Shown here in pieces: positions 46,474 to 55,495 of a stretch of 64,000 nt of DNA. Each line of letters begins with the position of its first letter. Position 1 is the first letter of the stretch. Below the pieces are notes generated by a model. The model saw nothing but the letters and a program-made list of their open reading frames with translations, was not told the DNA's origin and made no database searches. Source of the stretch: CAVSCR01 sp963726575 (GTDB lineage Bacteria; Actinomycetota; Actinomycetes; JAHEKZ01); contig CAVSCR010000005.1 of assembly GCA_963726575.1 (NCBI GenBank), positions 248,001-312,000 of the forward strand, read 5' to 3'. The translations under genes were made by a program, and so were the position numbers.

Positions 46474-46796
46474 CGCAGAACTCAGCAGTGGCCGCACTCG
46501 ATGACGTCACCGAGGCGATGCGCGACGTGGTCGATCCCGAGCTCGGGATCAACGTCGTCGACCTCGGGCTGGTCTACGGCGTGCATGTCGACGACGGCAA
46601 CATCGCCGTCATCGACATGACCCTGACGTCCGCCGCCTGTCCTCTCACCGACGTGATCGAGGACCAGACTCGGATCGCCTTGTCCCAGCTCGTCTCCGAT
46701 GTGCGCATCAACTGGGTCTGGATGCCGCCGTGGGGACCGGACAAGATCACCGACGACGGGCGCGAGCAGCTGCGCGCCCTCGGCTTCAACGTCTGA
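46470..46796 (+). CDS. sufT: SufT / MIP18-family Fe-S assembly factor
   Basis: This 108-residue protein has the DUF59/MIP18 core: DVVDPELGINVVDLGLVYG and TLTSAACPLTD with the conserved Cys, then WMPPWGPDKITDDGREQL. Members help Fe-S maturation. It ends the suf operon in actinobacteria (Rv1466-type). The ATG at 46470 overlaps sufU by 4 bp; an upstream in-frame extension lies inside sufU. Confidence 0.94.
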   Translation: MTQNSAVAALDDVTEAMRDVVDPELGINVVDLGLVYGVHVDDGNIAVIDMTLTSAACPLTDVIEDQTRIALSQLVSDVRINWVWMPPWGPDKITDDGREQLRALGFNV

Positions 46797-46833
46797 CCCC
46801 CACCGACCGCGCGTCCTCTGCAGAAGGTGTCTG

Positions 46834-48432
46834 GTGATCTCCGCTCACGACATCGAGCTGCGCGCTGGGTCCCGGCTGCTGCTCGAACATGCCACGTTCC
46901 GGATCGGCCCGGGTGACCGGGTCGGTCTGGTCGGCCGCAACGGGGCCGGCAAGACCACCCTGACCAGGGTGCTGGCCGGCGAGGCACTGCCCGCGAGCGG
47001 GAGCGCGTCGACCACCGGCTCGGTCGGATACCTGCCGCAGGATCCGCGCACCGGCGATCTGGACCAGCTGGCGCGCGATCGCATCCTGGCGGCCCGCGGA
47101 CTCGACGACGCGGTCGCGCGGCTACGAGCGGCCGAGACCCAGATGGGCAGTGACGACGCGCAGCAACGCGACAAGGCCATGGCGCGCTACAGCCGCGCCG
47201 AGACCGAGTTCCTAGCCGGCGGCGGCTACGCCGCAGAGAGCGAAGCGGCCGCCATTGCCGCCAGCCTGGGACTTCCGGACCGCGTGCTCGGCCAGCCGCT
47301 GCGGACGCTGTCAGGAGGTCAACGGCGCCGTGTGGAGCTGGCGCGGATCCTCTTCAGCGCGGCGCAGACGTTGTTGTTGGACGAGCCCACGAACCACCTG
47401 GACGCCGACTCGATCGTGTGGCTGCGCGAGTTCCTGAGGTCCCACCGAGGTGGCCTCGTCGTCATCAGCCACGACGTCGCCCTGCTGGATGCCACGGTGA
47501 ACCGGGTGTTCCATCTCGACGCCAACCGGGCCGAGCTCGACCTGTACAACATCGGTTGGCGCGCGTACCTGCAGCAGCGGGAGACCGACGAACGCCGACG
47601 CAAGCGGCAACAGGCCAACGCCCAGCGCCAGGCGTCGGCGTTGCAGGCCCAGGCGGAGCGGATGCGCTCCAAAGCCACCAAGGCCAAGGCCGCCCAGTCG
47701 ATGTTCAAGCGCGCCGAGCGACTGCTGGCCACCACAGCCGACCAGCGCCAGGCGGACCGAGTCGCTCGGCTGCGCTTCCCCGCACCGGCCCCCTGCGGGA
47801 AGACCCCGCTCACGGCCACCGGGCTGTCCAAGTCGTACGGGTCGCTGGAGGTGTTCACCGACGTCGACCTGGCGGTCGACCGCGGGTCGCGGGTGGTGAT
47901 CCTGGGCTTGAACGGAGCCGGGAAGACGACGTTGCTGCGGATCCTGGCCGGTCAGGATCCGCCGGACACGGGGTCGGTGGAGCCAGGACACGGCCTACGG
48001 CTCGGCTACTACGCGCAGGAGCACGAGACGCTTGACGCAGATCGGACCGTGCTCGAGAACCTGCGCTCGGCCGCCCCTGACCTCACCGACACGCAGGCGC
48101 GCAGTGTGCTCGGCTCGTTCCTGTTCGGCGCCGAATCGATTGACCAACCAGCCGGCACGCTGTCCGGGGGTGAGAAGACCCGGCTGGCTCTGGCCACGCT
48201 GGTCTCCTCAAGTGCCAACGTCCTGCTGCTCGACGAGCCGACCAACAACCTCGACCCGGCCAGCCGGCAGGAGATCCTGGGTGCGCTGCGTTCGTATGCG
48301 GGTGCTGTGGTTCTCGTGACACACGACGAAGGTGCCGTCGCGGCGTTGGCACCCGAACGTCTGATCCTGCTTCCAGATGGCGTGGAAGACCTGTGGTCCG
48401 ACGACTACGTCGACCTCGTCGCGCTGGCCTGA
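46834..48432 (+). CDS. ABC-F family ATPase
   Basis: Two ABC domains in one 532-residue chain without membrane segments: Walker A GRNGAGKTT and signature LSGGQRRRVELARILF in the first; GLNGAGKTT and LSGGEKTRLALATLV in the second. Between them is a charged linker with RRRKRQQANAQRQASALQ. These are soluble ribosome-acting proteins, linked to translation or antibiotic protection. The GTG start lies 37 bp after sufT. The neighbour order (suf, ABC-F, small HTH) resembles the Mycobacterium Rv1473 region. Whether it confers resistance cannot be read from sequence. Confidence 0.93.
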   Translation: MISAHDIELRAGSRLLLEHATFRIGPGDRVGLVGRNGAGKTTLTRVLAGEALPASGSASTTGSVGYLPQDPRTGDLDQLARDRILAARGLDDAVARLRAAETQMGSDDAQQRDKAMARYSRAETEFLAGGGYAAESEAAAIAASLGLPDRVLGQPLRTLSGGQRRRVELARILFSAAQTLLLDEPTNHLDADSIVWLREFLRSHRGGLVVISHDVALLDATVNRVFHLDANRAELDLYNIGWRAYLQQRETDERRRKRQQANAQRQASALQAQAERMRSKATKAKAAQSMFKRAERLLATTADQRQADRVARLRFPAPAPCGKTPLTATGLSKSYGSLEVFTDVDLAVDRGSRVVILGLNGAGKTTLLRILAGQDPPDTGSVEPGHGLRLGYYAQEHETLDADRTVLENLRSAAPDLTDTQARSVLGSFLFGAESIDQPAGTLSGGEKTRLALATLVSSSANVLLLDEPTNNLDPASRQEILGALRSYAGAVVLVTHDEGAVAALAPERLILLPDGVEDLWSDDYVDLVALA

Positions 48433-48547
48433 TCGCCGGGCGTGGGTAGCCGATTCGGCGCTGGTGGACCATGATCAGTACGACGGGGACCGACACGGAT
48501 CGAGTCGGAGCGCAACATCGGCGCACGACTTGGACAGGGAGGACACC

Positions 48548-48760
48548 GTGGCTGCACTTCCCAAAGGACGGCGCATCACCGGTGGCGAGCGCGACAAGCT
48601 CTCGGCTGACCTGAAGAAGAAGTACGAAGCGGGCGCAAGCATTCGGTCGTTGGCAGACTCCACCGGCCGTTCGTACGGCTTCGTCCATCGCGTGCTGACC
48701 GAGTCCGGCGTGAAGCTACGTGGGCGCGGCGGTGCGACGCGGCGCAAGGCGGCCCGCTGA
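48548..48760 (+). CDS. small helix-turn-helix protein
   Basis: The 70-residue protein (GTG at 48548, GGGAGGA directly upstream) has one HTH: LKKKYEAGASIRSLADSTGRSYGFVHRVLTESG, with basic ends (PKGRR, TRRKAAR). Homologs, such as Rv1473A beside the ABC-F gene in Mycobacterium, are annotated as small transcription regulators with unknown targets. The longer frame back to 48377 crosses the ABC-F 3' end and is rejected. Confidence 0.82.
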   Translation: MAALPKGRRITGGERDKLSADLKKKYEAGASIRSLADSTGRSYGFVHRVLTESGVKLRGRGGATRRKAAR

Positions 48761-48822
48761 CCGTCAACGAACCGGCCGCCCGCTCCTGGGTCCGCCCCGA
48801 CTGGCGCGATGCCGGACTGCGG

Positions 48823-49563
48823 GTGGACTCGGTGGGCCCCGTCGTCCGGGTGACGTTGTCGCGACCGGAAGTGCGCAACGCGCAGACGCCTGCGATGTGG
48901 CGAGCTCTCACACAGGTAGGTGCCGATCTGCCTCGCGAGACCCGGGTCGTCGTCCTGGCCGCTGACGGACCGTCCTTCTCCGCCGGCCTGGATCGGGCGA
49001 TGTTCGCGAACGGGATTGCGGGGGAGCCGACGCTGGCGCAGCTCGGGCGGCTCCCCGAGGCGGCTGTCGACGCGCAGATCGCTCAGTACCAGACGGCGTT
49101 CACCTGGTGGCGCGAGACGGATGCGGTGACGGTGGCCGCCGTCCAGGGCCACGCAGTCGGTGCCGGGTTCCAGCTCGCCCTGGCCTGTGATCTGCGGGTC
49201 GTCTCCGATGACGTCGCGTTCGCGATGCGGGAGACCTCCCTGGGCCTGGTGCCCGACCTGGGCGGCACCGGCCAACTGGTGGCCGCCGTCGGCTATCCGC
49301 GTGCCCTCGAGATCTGTGGCACTGGACGATGGGTCCACGCGGCCGAGGCAGTGTCGGCGGGGCTTGCGCAGGCTTGTGTGCCGGCCGAGCAGCTGTCGGC
49401 GGCGGTCGACGACCTCGTCGCCGCACTCCTGGCAGCACCCGAGGCGGCCCTTCGGGCCACCAAGCGGCTGCTGTTGCACGCGGTGGACGCGTCGCCCACA
49501 GACCAACGTCAGTACGAGCGAGCGGCCCAGTTCGCCCGTTTGCAGGACCTCGGCGGTCCATGA
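48823..49563 (+). CDS. enoyl-CoA hydratase/isomerase family protein
   Basis: Crotonase fold: RVTLSRPEVRNAQTPAMWRAL at the N-terminus, oxyanion-hole region VVLAADGPSFSAGLD, and AVQGHAVGAGFQLALACDLR, then MRETSLGLVPDLGGTGQL, where the catalytic Glu equivalents would lie. The GTG at 48823 gives 246 residues. The frame is open upstream to the HTH stop but has no ATG, GTG or TTG, so a few N-terminal residues could be missed. Substrate unknown. Confidence 0.87.
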   Translation: MDSVGPVVRVTLSRPEVRNAQTPAMWRALTQVGADLPRETRVVVLAADGPSFSAGLDRAMFANGIAGEPTLAQLGRLPEAAVDAQIAQYQTAFTWWRETDAVTVAAVQGHAVGAGFQLALACDLRVVSDDVAFAMRETSLGLVPDLGGTGQLVAAVGYPRALEICGTGRWVHAAEAVSAGLAQACVPAEQLSAAVDDLVAALLAAPEAALRATKRLLLHAVDASPTDQRQYERAAQFARLQDLGGP

Positions 49564-49596
49564 GGCCGCGCTGGCGACGGGAGTCCGCTGTTCGCT

Positions 49597-49653
49597 GACG
49601 GGGGAACCGGGGCGGGGTCGGGAAGCGACCTGCCGCGCAGGATGTTCCCCGTC
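49597..49653 (+). other. structured intergenic element (branched stem-loop), possible terminator or leader
   Basis: GACGGGGGAAC (49597-49607) pairs with GTTCCCCGTC (49644-49653), leaving one bulged G. The enclosed 36 nt contain two further small hairpins: GTCG/CGAC (49617-49629) and CTG/CAG around 49630-49640. It sits 34 bp after the enoyl-CoA hydratase stop and 80 bp before the ABC exporter gene. No T-tract follows. Confidence 0.35.
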
Positions 49654-49733
49654 TGCCGGATCCAGGTGACCATGGGGTCTGGTGACGCGGCAGTTGTCAC
49701 TGTCCATGGCCCAACCGAGGAGCGAGCCCGCCC

Positions 49734-51623
49734 ATGTCCATGCAGGCCAATTGGATGACCCTGCGGTCGTACACGCGGGACGGGTCGGTCAAGGAGCACA
49801 AGCTGGCTCCTGGAACGGTCCGGCGTGTCTTCGACTATGCCCGGCCGTATCGAGGGTCGATCATCGTGTTCCTCACGTTCACCGTGGTCGACGCGCTGCT
49901 CGTCGTGACGGTGCCGCTGATCCTGCTGAAGCTGATCGACCAGGGCGTCGGCCAGGGCAACAAGCAGCTCGTCGTGGGTCTCGCGCTGCTGGTGGCGGTG
50001 ATCGCCGCCGTCGACGCAGCGCTCGGGCTGGCCCTGCGTTGGTACTCCGCGCGGATCGGTGAGGGCCTCATCTACGACATGCGGACCCAGGTCTACGACC
50101 ACGTGCAGCGGATGCCGGTGGCGTTCTTCACCCGCACCCAGACCGGCGCCCTCATCTCGCGACTCAACTCCGACGTCATGGGCGCCCAGCAGGCGTTCAC
50201 CAGCACCATGTCCGGTGTCGTCTCGAACCTCATCAGCCTGGTCGTCGTCGTCATCGCGATGCTGGCGCTGTCCTGGCAGATCACCGTCGCCTGTCTGCTG
50301 TTGTTGCCGGTGTTCCTGATTCCCGCCCGGTACTTCGGTGGCCGCATTGCCGCCATGACACGGGAGTCCATGAACCTCAATGCGCAGATGAGCTCGACGA
50401 TGACCGAGCGGTTCAACGTGTCCGGGGCACTTCTCGTCAAGTTGTTCGGACGTCCCGACGAAGAGGCCAAGTCGTTCGCCGGCAAGGCGCGACGCGTGGC
50501 CGACATCGGCATCTCGATCGCGATGGCCAACCGGGTCTTCTTCACGGCATTGACGTTGGTTGCGTCGTTGGCGACCGCGCTGGTCTACGGGGTCGGCGGT
50601 GTGCTGGCCATCGACAACGTGCTCACCATCGGAACGTTGGTGGCGTTGACCGCCCTGCTCGGTCGCCTGTACGGGCCGCTGACCGCGCTGTCCAACGTGC
50701 GGGTGGACGTCATGACGTCGTTGGTCAGCTTCGAGCGGGTCTTCGAGGTCCTCGACCTCCCGCCGATGGTGGCCGACCGCGCGGACGCGCGCACCGTGGT
50801 GCGCGGGCCCAAGGCGGTGGAGTTCGACCACGTGGACTTCGCCTACCCGACCGCGGACGAGGTCTCGCTCGCGTCCTTGGAGTCCGTCGCGGTGCTCGAC
50901 TCGGTGCCGTCGGGTCAGGTGCTGCACGACGTCTCGTTCACCGCTCGGCCCGGCGAGCTGGTCGCGCTCGTCGGCCCGTCAGGGGCCGGTAAGACGACGA
51001 TCACCAGCCTGGTGTCGCGGCTGTACGACGTGACCGGTGGCGCGATCCGCGTCGGTGGAGAGGACATCCGCGAGGTCACTCAGCAGTCGCTGCACGACAG
51101 CGTGGGCGTGGTGACCCAGGACGCCCACATGTTCCACGACACGATCCGGGCGAACTTGCTCTACGCGCGGCCCGACGCCACCGACGCACAGCTGCACGAG
51201 GTGATCGACGCAGCCCGCATCGGCGAGCTGGTGGCGGCCCTGCCGGACGGGCTCGACACCGTCGTGGGGGATCGTGGCTACCGACTGTCGGGCGGGGAGA
51301 AGCAGCGTCTGGCGATTGCCCGCCTGCTGCTGAAGTCGCCCGATGTCGTCGTGCTCGACGAGGCAACCGCCCACCTGGACTCCGAGTCGGAGCGGGCGGT
51401 TCAGCAGGCGCTCGACACGGCGCTGCAGGGCAGGACCTCACTGGTGATCGCCCACCGGCTCTCGACGGTCCGCGAGGCCAACCAGATCCTGGTGGTGGCC
51501 AACGGCCGCATCGTCGAGCGGGGCAACCACGAGGGCCTGCTCGGAGACGGTGGCCTGTACGCCGACCTCTACCGCACGCAATTTGCCCCGCAGACCGGAA
51601 CCGCGGCAGCCTCGGCATCGTGA
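49734..51623 (+). CDS. ABC exporter half-transporter (membrane domain fused to ATPase)
   Basis: The 629-residue protein has an N-terminal six-segment ABC exporter membrane domain (about residues 40-330, with IYDMRTQVYDHVQRMPVAFF coupling helix) and a C-terminal ATPase: Walker A GPSGAGKTT, signature LSGGEKQRLAIARLLL, Walker B VVVLDEATAHLD, and VIAHRLSTV. It probably acts as a homodimer exporting a lipid, peptide or drug. The ATG at 49734 has GAGGAG 11 bases upstream. The small gene after it overlaps by 4 bp. Confidence 0.93.
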   Translation: MSMQANWMTLRSYTRDGSVKEHKLAPGTVRRVFDYARPYRGSIIVFLTFTVVDALLVVTVPLILLKLIDQGVGQGNKQLVVGLALLVAVIAAVDAALGLALRWYSARIGEGLIYDMRTQVYDHVQRMPVAFFTRTQTGALISRLNSDVMGAQQAFTSTMSGVVSNLISLVVVVIAMLALSWQITVACLLLLPVFLIPARYFGGRIAAMTRESMNLNAQMSSTMTERFNVSGALLVKLFGRPDEEAKSFAGKARRVADIGISIAMANRVFFTALTLVASLATALVYGVGGVLAIDNVLTIGTLVALTALLGRLYGPLTALSNVRVDVMTSLVSFERVFEVLDLPPMVADRADARTVVRGPKAVEFDHVDFAYPTADEVSLASLESVAVLDSVPSGQVLHDVSFTARPGELVALVGPSGAGKTTITSLVSRLYDVTGGAIRVGGEDIREVTQQSLHDSVGVVTQDAHMFHDTIRANLLYARPDATDAQLHEVIDAARIGELVAALPDGLDTVVGDRGYRLSGGEKQRLAIARLLLKSPDVVVLDEATAHLDSESERAVQQALDTALQGRTSLVIAHRLSTVREANQILVVANGRIVERGNHEGLLGDGGLYADLYRTQFAPQTGTAAASAS

Positions 51624-51877
51624 CGCGACGTCGAGGAGCAGCTGCCGGACTCGGCGCCATCCTCGTCGTCGCGTTGCTGATCGGCCTGGCCGTCGTGGGG
51701 CAGCAGGAGTACGCCGACCCGGCTCGGGCCATCGCGGGCAACGCCCACGGCTCGTTGTGGATCGCGCCAGGCGGTCACACCGAGGCGCCGGTTGCCGATC
51801 CGGCGGGCTACCGACAGCGCGTGGTCGACTTCCTGATCCATGCGCTGGTCGGGCGCGAACTCACAGGGAGCGGGTGA
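51620..51877 (+). CDS. small membrane-anchored protein coupled to ABC exporter, unknown
   Basis: The 85-residue product has a basic N-terminus (MTRRRG) and one hydrophobic segment (LGAILVVALLIGLAVVG), followed by a short extracytoplasmic tail with SLWIAPGGHTEAPVADPAGYRQ. Its GTG overlaps the exporter stop by 4 bp, which supports real translation and a linked role. The 3' end overlaps the convergent SDR gene by 17 bp. No family recognised. Confidence 0.6.
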   Translation: MTRRRGAAAGLGAILVVALLIGLAVVGQQEYADPARAIAGNAHGSLWIAPGGHTEAPVADPAGYRQRVVDFLIHALVGRELTGSG

Positions 51878-52622
51878 GTCCACCGTCGACGGTGACCATG
51901 GTTCCGTTGACGTAGGACGCCGCCGGTGAGAGCAGGAAGGTGGCGACGGTCGCGAACTCGACGGGGTCGCCGTAGCGACGCAGGGGGATCAGTTCCGACT
52001 GCCGCTTGCGGACCGTCTCGGCCCTGCCACGGGTGGCATCGAGAGCTCGTACCCGCTCGGTGTCGATCAGCGCGGGCAGGATGCCGTTGACCCGAACGCC
52101 GCTGGGCCCGAGCTCGTCGGCCAGCTGCTTGGCCATCATGGCGAGGCCGGGACGCAGTCCGTTCGACGTCGCGAGGTCGCGCAGCGGAGCTCGCACCGAG
52201 GTGGACAGAACGAACAGCAGCGAACCGCCGTCATCGCCAAAGATGTTGGCCAGAGCACGTGCGACGCGCAGCGGTCCCAGGAACGCCGTCTCGAACGCGG
52301 TTCGCCATTCGTCGTCGCTGGTCTGCAGGGCCGAACCGGTCGGTGGGCCGCCCACACTGAGCAACGCGCCGTCGACCCGCCCGTAGCGGGCGACGGCGGT
52401 CGCCACGATCCGCTCGGCGGCACCGGGGTCGGCGAGGTCCGCCGGCAGCGCCGTCACCCGGTCGGGGTCCCGCCCCGCCGCGAAATCGCGCAGCGCGTCG
52501 GGTTGGCGGGCGACCACGACGACGCGGCTGCCCTCCGCGAGCAGCACCTCCGCCGTGGCTCGACCGAGCCCGCGACTGCCACCTGTCACCACGAACACCC
52601 GGTCGGCCAGTCCGAGATCCAT
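51861..52622 (-). CDS. SDR-fold oxidoreductase-like protein lacking the catalytic Tyr/Lys
   Basis: The Rossmann motif TGGSRGLGRA near residue 13 and the C-terminal YVNGTMVTVDGGLTRSL show a classical SDR fold (253 residues). The active site is not canonical. Aligned with the FabG at 57127, the Y-x3-K motif (YAAAK) becomes S-x3-R (SNGLR) in TSNGLRPGLAMMAKQLADEL, while the preceding Ser is kept (VLSTSV). The pattern resembles a known branch of SDR-like proteins with NGLRPGLA, so this is probably a stable family feature, not a broken gene. Dehydrogenase activity is doubtful. It overlaps the small gene at 51877 by 17 bp, convergent. Confidence 0.88.
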   Translation of the reverse strand: MDLGLADRVFVVTGGSRGLGRATAEVLLAEGSRVVVVARQPDALRDFAAGRDPDRVTALPADLADPGAAERIVATAVARYGRVDGALLSVGGPPTGSALQTSDDEWRTAFETAFLGPLRVARALANIFGDDGGSLLFVLSTSVRAPLRDLATSNGLRPGLAMMAKQLADELGPSGVRVNGILPALIDTERVRALDATRGRAETVRKRQSELIPLRRYGDPVEFATVATFLLSPAASYVNGTMVTVDGGLTRSL

Positions 52623-52667
52623 GGGGGCAGCCTGCCATCGAACCGGGATCCCGGCAGCGCACGCCGC

Positions 52668-53426
52668 TCAACCGGCCGCCACCGGTTCGTCCCGGCTGAC
52701 CCGCTCGCGTCGCTCCACGATCTCGCGACGGACCAGGACGACGTAGCCGACCAAGGCGATCAGGGCGAAGCAGGTCCACTGGATCGCATAGATCAGGTGG
52801 GGGCCGGTGCTCAGGTCCGGGGCGTCGGGCAGCACGGGAGTCGTGCCGAGCGCCGGGTCCTGGCTGACGAGTTCGCCATAGCCCCCGTAGACCGGGTAGT
52901 GCAGTCCGGCAGCGATCGCGGGGACGTCGATCGCGTACACCTGACCGGGGGGAAGGCTGTCGGTGCTGCGCGCCGTCTCGGTCTGCCGCATCCGGACCAC
53001 GACCGACACCTGACCTGACGTCGGTGCCGGCACGAGCGGAGCGCTACCGGCGCCCTGCTCCGACAGCGGGATCCAGCCGCGGTCCACCAGCAGCGCCGGG
53101 CCAGCGTCGGTGACGAACGGGGTGAGCACGTCATAGCCGGCCCGACCCAGATGGTTGCGCGCCAGCACCTGATGTCCCGGGTCCCAGGTTCCGGTGGCAG
53201 TCACCATCGCGTACTCGTCGTTGGGCTGGAGTGGCGCGTTCACGGCCAACAGCTGCTGCGGCGCAACGGGCGCGGCGTTCAGGTGGGTGGTGACCAAAGC
53301 GTTGTGCACCAAGCGGGCTTCGCGGCGGTGCCACTGCCAACGCGCGGCCAGCAGGCACAGGCCGACGATCAGCAGGACGACCAGGGCCAGGCCGATCCAG
53401 CGTGGTTGGCGAACGACGGCGAACAC
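52668..53426 (-). CDS. SURF1-family cytochrome oxidase assembly protein
   Basis: SURF1 proteins help insert heme into cytochrome c oxidase subunit I. The 252-residue protein has transmembrane segments at both ends (IGLALVVLLIVGLCLLAARW and WTCFALIALVGYVVLV) around an extracytoplasmic domain with ARWQWHRREARLVHN, YDVLTPFV and LLVDRGWIP, all typical of SURF1. The GTG start is at 53426. Together with ctaA it shows that an aa3-type oxidase is likely made. Confidence 0.93.
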   Translation of the reverse strand: MFAVVRQPRWIGLALVVLLIVGLCLLAARWQWHRREARLVHNALVTTHLNAAPVAPQQLLAVNAPLQPNDEYAMVTATGTWDPGHQVLARNHLGRAGYDVLTPFVTDAGPALLVDRGWIPLSEQGAGSAPLVPAPTSGQVSVVVRMRQTETARSTDSLPPGQVYAIDVPAIAAGLHYPVYGGYGELVSQDPALGTTPVLPDAPDLSTGPHLIYAIQWTCFALIALVGYVVLVRREIVERRERVSRDEPVAAG

Positions 53427-53456
53427 GCAATGACGGTAACCCGAGCCGAGCTCGGG

Positions 53457-53828
53457 CTAGGCGTCGGTGGGCGGCCCGCCGGGCAGCTGGTGCGACACGT
53501 CACCGATCAGGTGTGGCTCGTCACGCGTGGGCTCACGCCCACCGTTGGCGAAGACCACGGCGAAGTACGGCACGAACACGGCCACGAGGACCAGCGACCA
53601 TCTCAACCAGCCGTGGGCGATGACCGCCGAGACGAAGAACACGATGCGCAGACTCATCGAGATCACGTAGCCGCGGACGCGATACGCCTGGTCGTCGGTG
53701 ATCCCCTTGGGAGCCCCGGTGATCAGGTGAACCGGCGGCTTCGCCGCCCGACCGATCCGCACAACGACCACGGTAGGTCCGGTCACGGGGAACTGCCACC
53801 GGGGCGACCGACTAGCGGTCACTGACAT
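53457..53828 (-). CDS. DUF3099-domain membrane protein
   Basis: The core ITDDQAYRVRGYVISMSLRIVFFVSAVIAHGWLRW and FVPYFAVVFANGGRE matches the DUF3099 pattern: two membrane segments, actinobacteria-specific, function unknown. The ATG at 53828 gives 123 residues; the true start may be further in, near VHLITGAPKG. It is divergent from dodecin and 30 bp upstream of SURF1 on the same strand. Confidence 0.8.
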   Translation of the reverse strand: MSVTASRSPRWQFPVTGPTVVVVRIGRAAKPPVHLITGAPKGITDDQAYRVRGYVISMSLRIVFFVSAVIAHGWLRWSLVLVAVFVPYFAVVFANGGREPTRDEPHLIGDVSHQLPGGPPTDA

Positions 53829-53889
53829 GATGCGCTGCATCGGCTCCTCCGACCGGAGCGAGCGCGGCCCTCGCCAGCAGGAGGCTGTC

Positions 53890-54102
53890 GTGACCAACCG
53901 CACCTACCGAGTCACCGAGATCGTCGGCACGTCGCCGACCAGCATCGAGGACGCCGTGCGCAACGGAGTCTCGCGGGCCGGAGAGACACTGCGCCACCTC
54001 GACTGGCTCGAAGTGACCGAGATCCGGGGCCAGATCGTCGACGGCTCCGTTCAGCACTGGCAGGTGGGGGTCAAGATCGGGTTCCGGCTCGAGGACAGCT
54101 GA
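53890..54102 (+). CDS. dodecin
   Basis: Dodecins are 70-residue dodecameric flavin-binding storage or buffering proteins. The sequence YRVTEIVGTSPTSIEDAVRNG at the start and LDWLEVTEIRGQIVDG, with the flavin-stacking Trp in LDWLE, fit well, as does HWQVGVKIGFRLED at the end. The GTG at 53890 has AGGAGG five bases upstream. It is convergent with tldE, 10 bp away. Confidence 0.94.
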   Translation: MTNRTYRVTEIVGTSPTSIEDAVRNGVSRAGETLRHLDWLEVTEIRGQIVDGSVQHWQVGVKIGFRLEDS

Positions 54103-54112
54103 CCGGATCTGC

Positions 54113-55495
54113 TCAGCTGGCCTGGCTCACCGTGCTCATGTTGTAGTCGGCGACGCGCAACGCCGGCATCGCGACCCGCGAGAAGTAGTCACTCCACTCC
54201 CGCGGAGACGTGATCGCGGTGGCCCCGGCTTCCTCGATCCGCTCGAGCACGCCGACCGGCGACTCGTTGAAGCGGAAGTTGTTGACGGCGCCGACCACTT
54301 CACCGCCCTCGATCAGGTAGACCCCGTCGCGAGTGAGTCCGGTGAGCAGCAACGACTGCGGATCGACCTCGCGGATGTACCACAACGTCGTCAGGAGCAG
54401 ACCGCGATCGGTGCGGGCCACCAGGTCGTTGACGTCGCCGGCTCCGCCTGGCACCTGAAGAACCAGGTTGTCGATGGGTGGCGTGAGTGAGAGCCCAGTG
54501 AGCTGCGCGCTGAACCGGTTCTGCAGGAGGTTGGTGAGGACGCCGTTGTCGATCCACGACGTGCGCGACAGTGGCAGCCCGTTGTCGAAGACGCTCGACA
54601 CCGACGACGAAGCCGTGGCGACCACGTTCTTGGAGCACTCCAACCCCGGGAAAGCCGGGTCGCTGAACAGAGTCGCCCCGCTCGGGCTGAGCTGGTCGCC
54701 GACCCGCGTGCCTCCGCCGGGTTTGCTGAACACCGTGCGGCCCTCGAATGCTTCGCGGCCCGACGCGGTCCAGTAGAGGTAGATCATCAGATCCGCGACC
54801 GAACCGGGTGACATGACTGTCTCGTACCGTCCCGGCTCCACGTCGATCTGACGTCCCTGCCACTGCAGTCGTTGGCGGATCTCGGTGTCGAAGGCGGCGA
54901 CGTCGACATCGGCGAAGTCGGGCACGTACTGACCCACCCACGTGGAGCGTGACCGCTGGTGTGACTTGCCCGTGGTCTCGATCCGGCCTCCGGGCTGCAC
55001 ATGACGTAGCCGTAGCCCGGCCGTCGAGCCGACGTACACCGTGGCGATCCCGTGCTCGGCGAACCCGAACAGCTCGATCTCGTCGGCGCGGGCCTGGCCG
55101 AGCGAGGACCCCAGGCGCGGCGCGAAGCTGTCGAACACGGCGGCAGACGTCTCGTCCGGCGGCAGATCCCAGTCGACAGCGGCCGCGTCACCGGTGACGA
55201 GTGCTGCGGCATCGGGAGCGGCCTGTGCCTGCGCCGCCGCCGCGTCAGCAGCTGCCACAACGGCATCGAGATCATCGGCAGTCGCGACACTGGCCGACAC
55301 GACGCCGGCAGCCGCACCGTCGGCGCGCTCGGCAATCGAGATGACGGTGACGTCACGGCTGCGCATCACCCCGTTCGTGGTCAAGGTGTTGCCCGCCCAA
55401 CGGACGTTCACCGAGCTGCTCTCGCTCACCACCGCGATGCAGGACGCGCTGCGGCTGGCGCGCAAGGTCCGCTCGACCATCTCCTGCGGCGTCAC
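54113..55495 (-). CDS. tldE: TldE/PmbA-family protein (metallopeptidase partner)
   Basis: This 460-residue protein is the TldE-like half of the TldD/TldE protease complex. It lacks the HExxxH metal motif, as expected for TldE, but has the family C-terminal segments TGLTRDGVYLIEGGEVVGAVNNFRFN and FPGLECSKNVVATASSS. The complex degrades unfolded or modified peptides in other bacteria (microcin B17 maturation, CcdA turnover). It overlaps the tldD stop by 4 bp. Confidence 0.92.
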   Translation of the reverse strand: MTPQEMVERTLRASRSASCIAVVSESSSVNVRWAGNTLTTNGVMRSRDVTVISIAERADGAAAGVVSASVATADDLDAVVAAADAAAAQAQAAPDAAALVTGDAAAVDWDLPPDETSAAVFDSFAPRLGSSLGQARADEIELFGFAEHGIATVYVGSTAGLRLRHVQPGGRIETTGKSHQRSRSTWVGQYVPDFADVDVAAFDTEIRQRLQWQGRQIDVEPGRYETVMSPGSVADLMIYLYWTASGREAFEGRTVFSKPGGGTRVGDQLSPSGATLFSDPAFPGLECSKNVVATASSSVSSVFDNGLPLSRTSWIDNGVLTNLLQNRFSAQLTGLSLTPPIDNLVLQVPGGAGDVNDLVARTDRGLLLTTLWYIREVDPQSLLLTGLTRDGVYLIEGGEVVGAVNNFRFNESPVGVLERIEEAGATAITSPREWSDYFSRVAMPALRVADYNMSTVSQAS

